DNA of 40,105 nt. Origin: Longimonas halophila. Its GTDB lineage: Bacteria > Bacteroidota > Rhodothermia > Rhodothermales > Salinibacteraceae. Where the stretch lies: the NCBI RefSeq assembly GCF_002554705.1, contig NZ_PDEP01000008.1, positions 1 to 40,105 on the forward strand, given 5' to 3'. Under the pieces are notes generated by a model. The model saw only the letters and a program-made list of their open reading frames with translations. It was not told where the DNA came from and searched no databases. This document shows, piece after piece, positions 18,829 to 25,876 of the stretch (the first letter of the stretch is position 1; every line of letters starts with the position of its first letter). Position numbers and translations under genes: made by a program.

Positions 18829-19068
18829 ATGGCCAATTATCCCGATGCCGATGCGCTGCACCGCGTGCTCAGCGAGATTATACACGACGTAAATAATCCC
18901 CTCTCCATCATTCACGGGAATGCTCAGTTTCTAATTGAGGTTGCCAAAGAAGAAGGCGATGACAGTCCGGTGCAAGAAGCGCTTCGAGACATTCACGATG
19001 CAACGAACCAGCTCTCGAAACGACTGGAGCGGCTTGAAGACCTTCGGGACGAGCTGGAGGGAGAGTAA
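18829..19068 (+). CDS. Orphan histidine-kinase dimerisation (DHp/HisKA-like) protein
   Basis: A 79-residue protein starting at the CCTATG at 18829. Residues 15-30 contain the H-box IIHDVNNPLSIIHGNAQFL, with His19 at the place of the phospho-accepting His of HisKA domains (HExxNPL type). A second helix with a coiled-coil pattern follows (about 45-78, QLSKRLERLEDLRDELEGE). There is no ATP-binding domain, no sensor and no receiver, so it cannot autophosphorylate alone. It could be a phosphotransfer intermediate, a dimerisation decoy or a remnant. It follows the MBL gene by 17 bases. Confidence 0.75.
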   Translation: MANYPDADALHRVLSEIIHDVNNPLSIIHGNAQFLIEVAKEEGDDSPVQEALRDIHDATNQLSKRLERLEDLRDELEGE

Positions 19069-19482
19069 ACGCTGGCAATCTTACATGTTGAGCCTTGCGA
19101 GCATCGCAGAAAGGCCATATGTAAAACCCGTACAAAACCTCGACTCCCGGTCGTCTGGATCCGGCATAAGAAGGTCCAGCGCTTGCCCCTTCCAGGGCAT
19201 CAGCCGGTAAGCAAAAGCGACACAGCCGGTTATAGTGAGCATGGATGCCTGTGCGGGGCGGGCCGATGCATCGACACGCTGCTGTGCAAAAGGATATGCA
19301 ACGCATAGCCACAACGCCCCGTCTTGCTTTTAAGGGATGCATTGCCTACCCTCATAAGCACGCTGTTCTTTGTCATCCACCTGCGGTCTATCGATACAAA
19401 CTGATACGCTCTTTTTTCGACGTGCACTGCCCACAGGCAGCCGTCGTTTTCCGTACATCGATAACGCAGTTAGCTCGCACTC
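19069..19482. other. 414-base gap before the PorV-like gene
   Basis: No gene, RNA or strong hairpin was recognised. The sequence is more A+T-rich than its neighbours, particularly 19370-19430, and probably carries the promoter of the downstream outer-membrane gene. No confident promoter match was found. Confidence 0.6.
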
Positions 19483-20613
19483 ATGACTTTGACTTACCCT
19501 CACCGACCCCTCCGGCAGTGGATTGGCTTTGCTGGAACCGCGCTCCTTCTATTCATGCTTACAACGGCCGCCCATGCCCAGCTGGGGCAGTCGTCAGCGC
19601 TGTTTCTGCGCATTGAGCCCGACAGCCGAGGGGCAGGCATGGGGAATACCGGCGTAGCTCTGGCCGACAATGCCAACGCTATGTTTTGGAACCCGGCTGG
19701 CCTGGGGTTTCAAGAAAACTCACAGGTAGGAATTACGCACGCCAATTGGCTCCCCGAGTTTGACGCTGGGCTCTTCTATGAGTATCTGGTGGGGACCTAC
19801 CACGTAGACGGCGTGGGCACCTTTGGGGGGAACGTCATCTTTCTGAACCTGGGCGAACTCGAGGTGATCGACGGCAGCGGCAACCGCGTACGCTTCGATA
19901 ACACGTTCGAAATGGCAACCGGCCTGTCGTACGGACGCCGCCTCAGTGAAACGTTTAGCATCGGCGGCGGCGCTCGTTTTGTCTACTCAAAACTGTCCGA
20001 TAGCGATGGCGACGTAGAGAGCGGCACGGCCACCACCGGCACGTTCGACCTGTCTGCGCTCTATCGCAGTCGTCCGTTTGGCCTCTTTGGCGTGCCCACC
20101 ACGTTCTCGGGGGGTGCCAATCTTGCCAACATGGGGACGTACATCCGCTACTCCGAGGAGAAACAGGCCATTCCCACCAACCTGCGCTTTGGGTACGCCT
20201 TTACGTTCGACTTCGACGAGTACAACAGCCTCACCGTCACGAACGACTTCAACAAAGAGCTGGTGAGCGTCGACTCTACCGGCGCCAATCCCGACCCGTT
20301 CTACCAGTCGATCTTTAACTCGTGGAGTTCACGCCCGGGCGAAGTAGGCCCCGATGGCGAAGCTTCGGAGCTGGGCGTCGTCGACCAATTCACCGTGGGG
20401 AGCGGACTTGAGTACTGGTACGCCGATCTCTTTGCGCTGCGCACCGGCTACTTCTACGAGCACCCTGACAACGGCAACCGTCAGTTCCTCACCTTCGGGG
20501 CTGGCGTACGCTGGAATATCGTGGGCATCGACTTCTCGTACCTCTACACGCTCGAAGAAGACAATCCGCTCTCCGACACCCTGCGGTTTAGCCTGCTGCT
20601 CTCCTTTCAGTAG
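19483..20613 (+). CDS. PorV/PorQ-family outer-membrane beta-barrel protein
   Basis: A 376-residue protein with a signal peptide (hydrophobic about 14-29, cleavage after AHA at residue 32). The motif SRGAGMGNTGVALADNANAMFWNPAGL (about residues 48-75) is the hallmark of the PorV/PorQ/UPF0164 branch of FadL-like barrels. Alternating beta-strands follow, and the final strand ends LLLSFQ. In Bacteroidota, PorV is the type IX secretion shuttle that moves cargo to the attachment complex; PorQ-like paralogues also exist. No other T9SS component lies in the window, so the role is inferred from family only. A strong terminator follows. Confidence 0.85.
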   Translation: MTLTYPHRPLRQWIGFAGTALLLFMLTTAAHAQLGQSSALFLRIEPDSRGAGMGNTGVALADNANAMFWNPAGLGFQENSQVGITHANWLPEFDAGLFYEYLVGTYHVDGVGTFGGNVIFLNLGELEVIDGSGNRVRFDNTFEMATGLSYGRRLSETFSIGGGARFVYSKLSDSDGDVESGTATTGTFDLSALYRSRPFGLFGVPTTFSGGANLANMGTYIRYSEEKQAIPTNLRFGYAFTFDFDEYNSLTVTNDFNKELVSVDSTGANPDPFYQSIFNSWSSRPGEVGPDGEASELGVVDQFTVGSGLEYWYADLFALRTGYFYEHPDNGNRQFLTFGAGVRWNIVGIDFSYLYTLEEDNPLSDTLRFSLLLSFQ

Positions 20614-20668
20614 CACGGCGCATAACTCCTTTTAGGGCGGATACGGAAGTGTGTCCTTGAAATATATG

Positions 20669-20715
20669 GCTGCTCCTCAAGCGTGAAACGCATCGCTTGG
20701 GAGCAGCTTTTTTTT
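20669..20715 (+). terminator. Intrinsic terminator of the PorV-like gene
   Basis: GCTGCTCC (20669-20676) pairs with GGAGCAGC (20700-20707), and an inner stem AAGCG/CGCTT extends the hairpin; a run of eight T residues follows. It lies 55 bases after the stop. Confidence 0.92.
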
Positions 20716-20909
20716 GTAGAGGTATAGGCCGCTAACAGTCCGTGAAGTGCCTCGCAGTGTGCACGTTTGCATGCGTCGCTGGTATATGGAAAAGCGAACA
20801 GGTGAACCACCCATCCAGTCGCCTCTCCAGTCCAGAATCTGCTCGGTGCAGGGGGAAAGCAGAGCCTCCTGGTTAGGGCGTCACGAGGCGGGTATCTGTT
20901 TAGCCCTCT

Positions 20910-20958
20910 CGTCACATGGTACAACAGGCATGGCCTTCGGCCCCTCCGCCGTGTGACG
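20910..20958. repeat. Dispersed intergenic repeat, copy B1
   Basis: Contains ACAACAGGCATGG and CCTTCGGCCCCTCCGCC, a variant of copy A at 12.8 kb. It is bounded by CGTCACA (20910-20916) and TGTGACG (20952-20958), which form a perfect 7-bp outer stem. Confidence 0.65.
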
Positions 20959-20969
20959 CAGGCTGTTCA

Positions 20970-21008
20970 GGGGCACAAAAAGTATGACCCTTCGGGCCCC
21001 TCTGCCCC
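20970..21008. repeat. Dispersed intergenic repeat, copy B2
   Basis: GGGGCA (20970-20975) pairs with TGCCCC (21003-21008). The interior carries ATGACCCTTCGGGCCCCTC, identical to the corresponding part of copy A. It lies 11 bases after copy B1 in the same orientation. Confidence 0.65.
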
Positions 21009-21014
21009 GCTAAC

Positions 21015-21076
21015 GTAGCCCAGACACCGCCCGGGACGTCCTTCCGACCGCTGTCGGAATACCAGTCCCGGGCTAC
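21015..21076. repeat. Long nested hairpin of the GGGACGT...CCAGTCCC family
   Basis: CCGGGAC (21031-21037) pairs with GTCCCGG (21065-21071). Within the loop a second perfect hairpin is inserted (TTCCGAC 21042-21048, GTCGGAA 21053-21059). The flanking GTAGCC (21015-21020) can extend the stem with GGCTAC (21071-21076). The loop edges GT and CCA and the 3' GGCTA match two copies near 38.2 kb. Confidence 0.65.
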
Positions 21077-21094
21077 AAGTCGCTAAACACGTAC

Positions 21095-21109
21095 CGAGGC
21101 GGAGCCTCG
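21095..21109. repeat. Small GGA-triloop palindrome
   Basis: CGAGGC and GCCTCG (6 bp) flank the loop GGA. The same form, in the other orientation (loop TCC), occurs at 38064-38078, and related GGGA/AGGA-loop hairpins lie at 37980-38025. Confidence 0.5.
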
Positions 21110-21164
21110 CGCCGAGTTGCGTATGTCTACCACCATGTTGCAACCCGCTGTAATAAGCCAAACA

Positions 21165-21202
21165 AAAAAGCGCGGAGCCTCCATGTGTGGGCTCCGCGCT
21201 TT
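21165..21202 (-). terminator. Intrinsic terminator of the fadL-like/SGNH operon
   Basis: AAAGCGCGGAGCC and GGCTCCGCGCTTT form a stem of at least 12 bp around 21168-21202. Read on the - strand it is followed by a T-run (the A-run at 21164-21169 on +). It lies about 40 bases beyond the stop of the SGNH gene. Confidence 0.92.
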
Positions 21203-21240
21203 CGTGTGTAAGGGGCAACAGACGGTGACAGCGTCACATG

Positions 21241-22449
21241 CTACTCGACCGTCGAGAGCGACGTGCCATACTCTGCGTTGATTGCTTCAATCGTTGTGTT
21301 GGCCACAATCCGGTGCGTGGCGCTGTTCGGGTGGATGCCGTCAAGCGAAAAGGCGGTGCCGAAGAAGTCCCCACTGGGATCCGAAAAGTTCGGAAACGGC
21401 GGGATGGCGCCGCTTTCACGCAACTCATTCAGCGTCGGGTTGATGGGCTGATAGACCCAGCCGCGCGCATCGGCCTCGCTCTGGATGAAGCTGTTGTAGG
21501 CGTCTACGCGGCTTTGTACCAGGGCCACTTCTTCCCCAGAAAGCACGCGTTCGTCGGTGGCACAGTTCAGCGTCACATCCGCGCCTTCAAGCGCACGGGC
21601 CAGCAGTTCAGAAAGTCCGTAGTTAGCAGGCACCAACGTGGTAGTGCCCTGCTGGCTGGGGGCACAGCTGGCATCAACACTGAATGATCCCCAGGCCGGA
21701 CTCTGACTGCTCCCAACGGCGTTTATCTGGTTTTCGGCAGCCGCATAAGCCGCCCCAGCAGAGAAGTGCGGAATCAGCGTGATGTCGCTCACGCCGAAGA
21801 GCACACCGCCTTGCGCGCCGGCCCCTTCGAGTGCATTCAGCGCTTCGGTATAGCGTGCCTCAAAGTTGCTCACAGAGGTGACCGTTTCAGGGGTAACGAC
21901 ACCTGCAAAGGCCGCGTTGAGCACATCGTTGTTGCCCGTCCAGATGGTCACAAATGTGGGTTCGGCTTCGACTGCGGCTTCCACCTGTGTGCGCCCGCCC
22001 AAGAACAGTTGGGTTAGCACGTTGGCATTGTTTCTCGGGGCGTTGTTGTCAAGAAGATCAACGACGGCGGAGCCCGGTACGGCCACATTATTCAGGCGCA
22101 CCGGGGGAGCTTGGCGCAGTCCACACGGTGTGCTACTTGCGCGTTCACCGGTTATAGCATTGGTAAGAGGAGGCGGGCAGCCATCGCCAGCCAGCAGGGG
22201 GCTGTTGAAGGGCGTGCCCATCTGTTCGGCCAGCAACACCGGGTAGGCATCCTGCTGCGTGGTAGCGTTGATGCCGCTGGACTGTAAGCCCGCCGTAATG
22301 CTGTTGCCCAGTGATACGTAGCGGGCAAACAGGTCGTCTTCAACGGGTGGAGGCGTAAGCGAATCGTCATCGCATCCAGCAAGCAGGAGAACGCTTGCAA
22401 TCAAGAGCGCAGACAGCAGCGCGGAAAGTCGTGTTCGGAATGTGTACAT
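21241..22449 (-). CDS. SGNH/GDSL-family lipoprotein hydrolase
   Basis: A 402-residue protein with a lipoprotein signal peptide (lipobox LLLAGC, Cys26) and therefore probably anchored in the outer membrane or periplasm. Block I is VSLGNSITAG with Ser50 as the likely nucleophile. Block III is in WTGNNDVL. Block V is DGIHPN, with Asp370 and His373 completing the triad. It is an esterase or lipase-like acyl hydrolase of unknown substrate. Its start is 46 bases downstream of a FadL-type porin gene on the same strand, and a strong terminator follows, so the two are very likely co-transcribed. Confidence 0.88.
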   Translation of the reverse strand: MYTFRTRLSALLSALLIASVLLLAGCDDDSLTPPPVEDDLFARYVSLGNSITAGLQSSGINATTQQDAYPVLLAEQMGTPFNSPLLAGDGCPPPLTNAITGERASSTPCGLRQAPPVRLNNVAVPGSAVVDLLDNNAPRNNANVLTQLFLGGRTQVEAAVEAEPTFVTIWTGNNDVLNAAFAGVVTPETVTSVSNFEARYTEALNALEGAGAQGGVLFGVSDITLIPHFSAGAAYAAAENQINAVGSSQSPAWGSFSVDASCAPSQQGTTTLVPANYGLSELLARALEGADVTLNCATDERVLSGEEVALVQSRVDAYNSFIQSEADARGWVYQPINPTLNELRESGAIPPFPNFSDPSGDFFGTAFSLDGIHPNSATHRIVANTTIEAINAEYGTSLSTVE

Positions 22450-22495
22450 AAGACGTTAGAGGGAAAGAGACGGCAGGATACGAAAGAGCGGTGGG

Positions 22496-23932
22496 TTACA
22501 GCGAGAACGTGGCTGTGAGTCCAAACAGGTGGGCGTCGAAGCTATAGAGCCCGTTTGTGTCCGGGCGGCCTTCAGACAAACCGCGCGTACGTCCGCGCCG
22601 GTCGTTCTGCCCCAGGTACTGGTACGACGCATTCACGCGCAGCAGGTCGCTTGCTTGCCAGCCCGCGCCAAGCGTAAGGTGGTTGCGGTCGTTTTCAGGG
22701 AGCAGCGGCGTTACGACCTCGTCGGGAGCGGCTGCCTGATTGAAGAGGTAGCCGCCTCGTACGGACCACGTGTCAGTAAGCTGGTACTCGGCACCCACAC
22801 GAATGGCGTTGGTATCGCCATAGTTTTCGTTGCGGACCACAGGATCCTCCTGGTTCTCAAACTCAATCACGATCTGATCGAAGCTCGACCACTGCGTCCA
22901 CTGATAGTCGACCATGAGCGTGAGGCGGTCGGTGGCCTCTACGCTCGTTCCCAACACGACCTGCATAGGCATCGTGAGGGAGGTCTCAATTTCTTGTGTT
23001 CCCAGCGCGTTTCCATCGTCAAACTGACCGCGGAGGAGGGCATCTAAGTCGGGAAAGACTGTAACAGGTTGTCCCAGAATTTCGGATAGCTGCGGGGTCG
23101 TAGGCAGACCAGTACTGATCTGGCTAAAGGTGGCCGTTCCGGTATAATTGAGCTCAACAGGAGCCATCACCCGTGCGCCAAACCGAACGCGGTCTGTGGC
23201 TTCTACCTGGACGCCCAGATGTGCGCCCAGTCCAAACGCCCAGTCCCCCTCCAGTTTTGAGTCAGCAAAAGCGGTGTGAAACGGAACGCCGATAGCTCCA
23301 AAGCTGGTGTCACTACCAGGTAGAGATTGGTCGGACAAATCCACAACCTGATTCAACTCTACCGTTCCCATCACTATATTAGGTCCGCCGCCCACTGAAA
23401 TGCGATCAGTCAACTGGTAGGCCACGGTCGGCTGAATGTAGATGGACTCGACGCTGTTGTCGTACCCTTCAAAGGCCCCCTCAAAGTCGCGGTCCCATTC
23501 GGTGGCGAGCCCGTACGGCACGAACACGCCCAAGCCAAGTGCCAGATCAGGCGAGAGCCGGTGTGAGGCATACAGGTGCGGGGCCGGAATGGGGCTGTTC
23601 TGCAGATCTGTTGTCTGCTGCGTATAGTCGTCGGTAAAGGAGCCGCCTGCTGCAATGATGGTAGTACCCAGGCTTACGGTAGTGCCCTGCGTGCTTAAGA
23701 GGCCAGCGGGATTGAAGAAAATGTCTGACGCATCCCCACATGAGGTAGCGACCCCGGCTCCGGCGCGTCCCATAACGCAGGTGCCTTGTTCGTAGACACC
23801 AAACCCTTGGGCTGCACTGGATGCGGGAACCAGTCCCCAGAGCAAGAGCACGGTGGCAACGGCAGCAAGCACGCCGTAAGGCGCAGCATCAACAAAGCGC
23901 TTCCGGATGGAGCATAGCAAATAAGAGATCAT
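22496..23932 (-). CDS. FadL/OmpP1-family outer-membrane transporter
   Basis: A 478-residue protein with a signal peptide (hydrophobic about residues 20-36, cleavage near SSAAQ). The FadL N-terminal pattern GFGVYEQGTCVMGRAGAGVA, then SDIFFNPAGL, marks the hatch region, followed by VFVPYGLATEW and alternating beta-strands to a final aromatic strand (FGLTATFSL). FadL proteins carry long-chain fatty acids and other hydrophobic compounds across the outer membrane. It is the first gene of a two-gene unit with the SGNH lipoprotein, suggesting that cleavage of an ester and uptake of the released acid are linked; that link is inferred. Confidence 0.9.
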   Translation of the reverse strand: MISYLLCSIRKRFVDAAPYGVLAAVATVLLLWGLVPASSAAQGFGVYEQGTCVMGRAGAGVATSCGDASDIFFNPAGLLSTQGTTVSLGTTIIAAGGSFTDDYTQQTTDLQNSPIPAPHLYASHRLSPDLALGLGVFVPYGLATEWDRDFEGAFEGYDNSVESIYIQPTVAYQLTDRISVGGGPNIVMGTVELNQVVDLSDQSLPGSDTSFGAIGVPFHTAFADSKLEGDWAFGLGAHLGVQVEATDRVRFGARVMAPVELNYTGTATFSQISTGLPTTPQLSEILGQPVTVFPDLDALLRGQFDDGNALGTQEIETSLTMPMQVVLGTSVEATDRLTLMVDYQWTQWSSFDQIVIEFENQEDPVVRNENYGDTNAIRVGAEYQLTDTWSVRGGYLFNQAAAPDEVVTPLLPENDRNHLTLGAGWQASDLLRVNASYQYLGQNDRRGRTRGLSEGRPDTNGLYSFDAHLFGLTATFSL

Positions 23933-24235
23933 AATCGATCAAGGTGATAGTGGACAGGATGGGTAGGCGCTGGCCGTGGGCACAGCCAACCACCAAGTGA
24001 GACGGCGATTGGGCCAGTGCGTGTGGCACTTAACAGTGTTTAGTCATTAACAGATCGTAACAATGGTACTATCTGACACGGGCAAAAGCAACATGCTCTA
24101 TGAGATGTATCCAGAAATAGGACAGTAGGGTATGAAAACGGCCGTGGCGTCGGGCCGCGCCATTAGAAGGCAGTGCCATTAGGATGGAGTTGGGCTGGAA
24201 GCGGCAAAGTAGAGTCCCCGCTACGTGGTGGATTC
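23933..24235. other. 303-base gap upstream of the fadL-like gene
   Basis: No gene was recognised. It probably carries the promoter of the fadL-like operon (candidate at 24061-24091). It also contains the 3' side of the small gene at 24236-24625, for which no clear terminator was found. Confidence 0.6.
24061..24091 (-). promoter_or_regulatory. Candidate Bacteroidetes-type promoter for the fadL-like operon
   Basis: On the - strand TTG (24091-24089) is followed, after 20 bases, by TACCATTG (24068-24061), a one-mismatch fit to the Bacteroidetes -7 element TAnnTTTG with a -33 TTG. It lies about 130 bases before the start codon. A match this short can arise by chance. Confidence 0.25.
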
Positions 24236-24625
24236 TTACGTTGCGGGGTCTTCAGAGGCCACATCGATGTCAGGGTCGCCGGGGTCGGCGTTAGGGGTGG
24301 CGCCGTCGCCCTCTACAGGCGACTCGACTTCCGGCATGATGTCGTCTTCGGCAGGCTGCGCCTGGCGTTCGGCTACGGGCATAGCCTGTGTATCTGGCGA
24401 TCGCTGTTGCTCGATAACGACGAGGGCCACCGTCTCGGTTGCATGGCCACCCCCCAGCGGGGTCGTCTCAACCACGCGCCATCCATTCGACAGATGTTCG
24501 TTGAGTGTCGTAAGACCGTGGACAGAATCGCCTGCTACGCGGACGAGAAGGGCTTTCTGGTCGGGGTGCTCCATGGCAACCAAAGGTCGGTGATGAAAAA
24601 TGAGAGGCTGCAACTCCGTGTACAT
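24236..24625 (-). CDS. Small protein of unknown function
   Basis: A 129-residue frame. The N-terminal 70 residues look like a compact domain (QKALLVRVAGDSVHGLTTLN, then NGWRVVETTPLGGG and VALVVIE), consistent with a small alpha/beta fold. The C-terminal 45 residues are acidic, Pro/Asp/Glu-rich and probably disordered. An alternative start is the ATG at 24574 (MEHPDQKALL). Two open frames on the opposite strand overlap it but have Arg/Gly-rich, non-protein-like compositions. I do not recognise the family. It lies divergently from the ATP-grasp gene. Confidence 0.6.
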   Translation of the reverse strand: MYTELQPLIFHHRPLVAMEHPDQKALLVRVAGDSVHGLTTLNEHLSNGWRVVETTPLGGGHATETVALVVIEQQRSPDTQAMPVAERQAQPAEDDIMPEVESPVEGDGATPNADPGDPDIDVASEDPAT

Positions 24626-24698
24626 CCGGCAATACCACCACGCAGCAGCCCGGATTGAGGTTGCATTAGCGTGTTTGCACTAAATTGTTTAGTTCTAC

Positions 24699-25757
24699 AT
24701 GGCTCCCCCACCACGTGTTGGTTTGATCTACGATGTGTTCTCCGATTATACCTGGAGCAATGAGGATCCGCCCGATGCGGATGCCGAGTTCGAGCCAATC
24801 GAAACCGTTGATGTGCTCGAAGAAGCGCTGCGCCAGTGTGGCGCCGAACCCGTGCGCGTAGGACCGGCTCGCGCGCTACAGGACCGGCTATGCACTGGGC
24901 TCGCTCTCGATGCGGCCCTGACTATTGCCGAGGGGCAGGGCACGCGCAACCGGGAGGCACATGCTCCCATCTTGTTGGAACTGGCAGGCATCCCACAGTG
25001 GGGATCTGATGCGCTCACGCTCTCACTCACCCTCGACAAAGCGACAACCAAAGACCTGGCAGTTCGCGCGGGCGTCAAAACGCCGCCGTGGACGGTGTTT
25101 TCGGGGGCAGATGCTGCCAACAAAGATGCTCTTCCGGCACCGTTTCCGCTCTTCGTAAAACCGCGCTACGAGGGCACCTCCAAGGGTATTATGCCTGTCA
25201 GCAAAGTGAATACCCTCGATGCATTACGCGACGAGGTGAATCGGCAGACGGCGCTATACCGGCAAGACGTGATCGTAGAAGCCTTCATCGAAGGCGGAGG
25301 CGAGTTCACCGTCGCCGTGGTAGGCAACGACCCGCCCCGTGCGCTGCCCGTGCTGCAACGTGCGGTAGAGCCTACCACTGGCATCGGCGTGCATGCGCTG
25401 GAACGGCGCGGCGCTCCAGACCGTGAATGGGATTACACTATTGCGGGCACGCTCTCTGAATCCCTTGAAACCCGCCTGTGCCGCGATGCACTGCGCCTCT
25501 ATCAGAAGCTGGAGTGTCGCGATGTGGCGCGCCTCGACTTTCGGGTGGATGCGGATGGCACGCCGTACTTTCTGGAGATCAACCCGCTCCCCACATTTGC
25601 GCCCGACGGCACCTTCGCGATCATCGCCGAACTAATGAACCGCCTGTATCCCGATCTCCTGGCGGATGTGATTGCAGCAGGACTGAAACGGCTGGGTGTG
25701 TACCCGCTTGCAAACAGAGACCCGCTTTCCAGTGGGATTTCCCTGGCCGAGTTATAA
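24699..25757 (+). CDS. ATP-grasp ligase related to D-alanine--D-alanine ligase
   Basis: A 352-residue protein with the three-part ATP-grasp layout of the Ddl group. The ATP-binding lysine and glycine-rich loop are in FPLFVKPRYEGTSKGI (about residues 148-163), the hinge in VEAFIEGGGEFTVAVVG (about 191-207), and Mg2+ ligands in ARLDFRVDADG and FLEINPLPT (about residues 272-294). The N-terminal 90 residues are shorter and unlike peptidoglycan Ddl. The Ddl C-terminal motif NxxPGxT is replaced by NPLPTFAPDGT. It probably joins an amino acid's carboxylate to an amine; the substrate is unknown. It precedes a KamA-type aminomutase by 119 bases on the same strand, suggesting a shared pathway. Confidence 0.85.
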   Translation: MAPPPRVGLIYDVFSDYTWSNEDPPDADAEFEPIETVDVLEEALRQCGAEPVRVGPARALQDRLCTGLALDAALTIAEGQGTRNREAHAPILLELAGIPQWGSDALTLSLTLDKATTKDLAVRAGVKTPPWTVFSGADAANKDALPAPFPLFVKPRYEGTSKGIMPVSKVNTLDALRDEVNRQTALYRQDVIVEAFIEGGGEFTVAVVGNDPPRALPVLQRAVEPTTGIGVHALERRGAPDREWDYTIAGTLSESLETRLCRDALRLYQKLECRDVARLDFRVDADGTPYFLEINPLPTFAPDGTFAIIAELMNRLYPDLLADVIAAGLKRLGVYPLANRDPLSSGISLAEL

Positions 25758-25876
25758 GTACACAGGACGCAGCGCTCGCTACGCCGTGCTCGGTGTGCTG
25801 TGGGTAACGAGATAGGAGATGCAATGCGCTGTGCCCGGCTGTCTGTTTTGATGCTAACCTTTTGTTCTGATTCTGC

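Larger units (their letters stand above)
20614..21240. other. 627-base gap with two terminators and a cluster of repeats
   Basis: It holds the terminator of the PorV-like gene (20669-20715), about 190 bases with nothing recognised, two copies of a dispersed repeat (20910-21008), a long nested hairpin (21015-21076), a small GGA-loop hairpin (21095-21109) and the terminator of the opposing operon (21165-21202). The two operons converge here. Confidence 0.75.

Noticed and set aside
24173..24658. 161-codon + strand open frame opposite the small - strand gene
   Set aside because: Gly/Arg-rich and irregular; the - strand frame has a better protein-like pattern. Not fully excluded.
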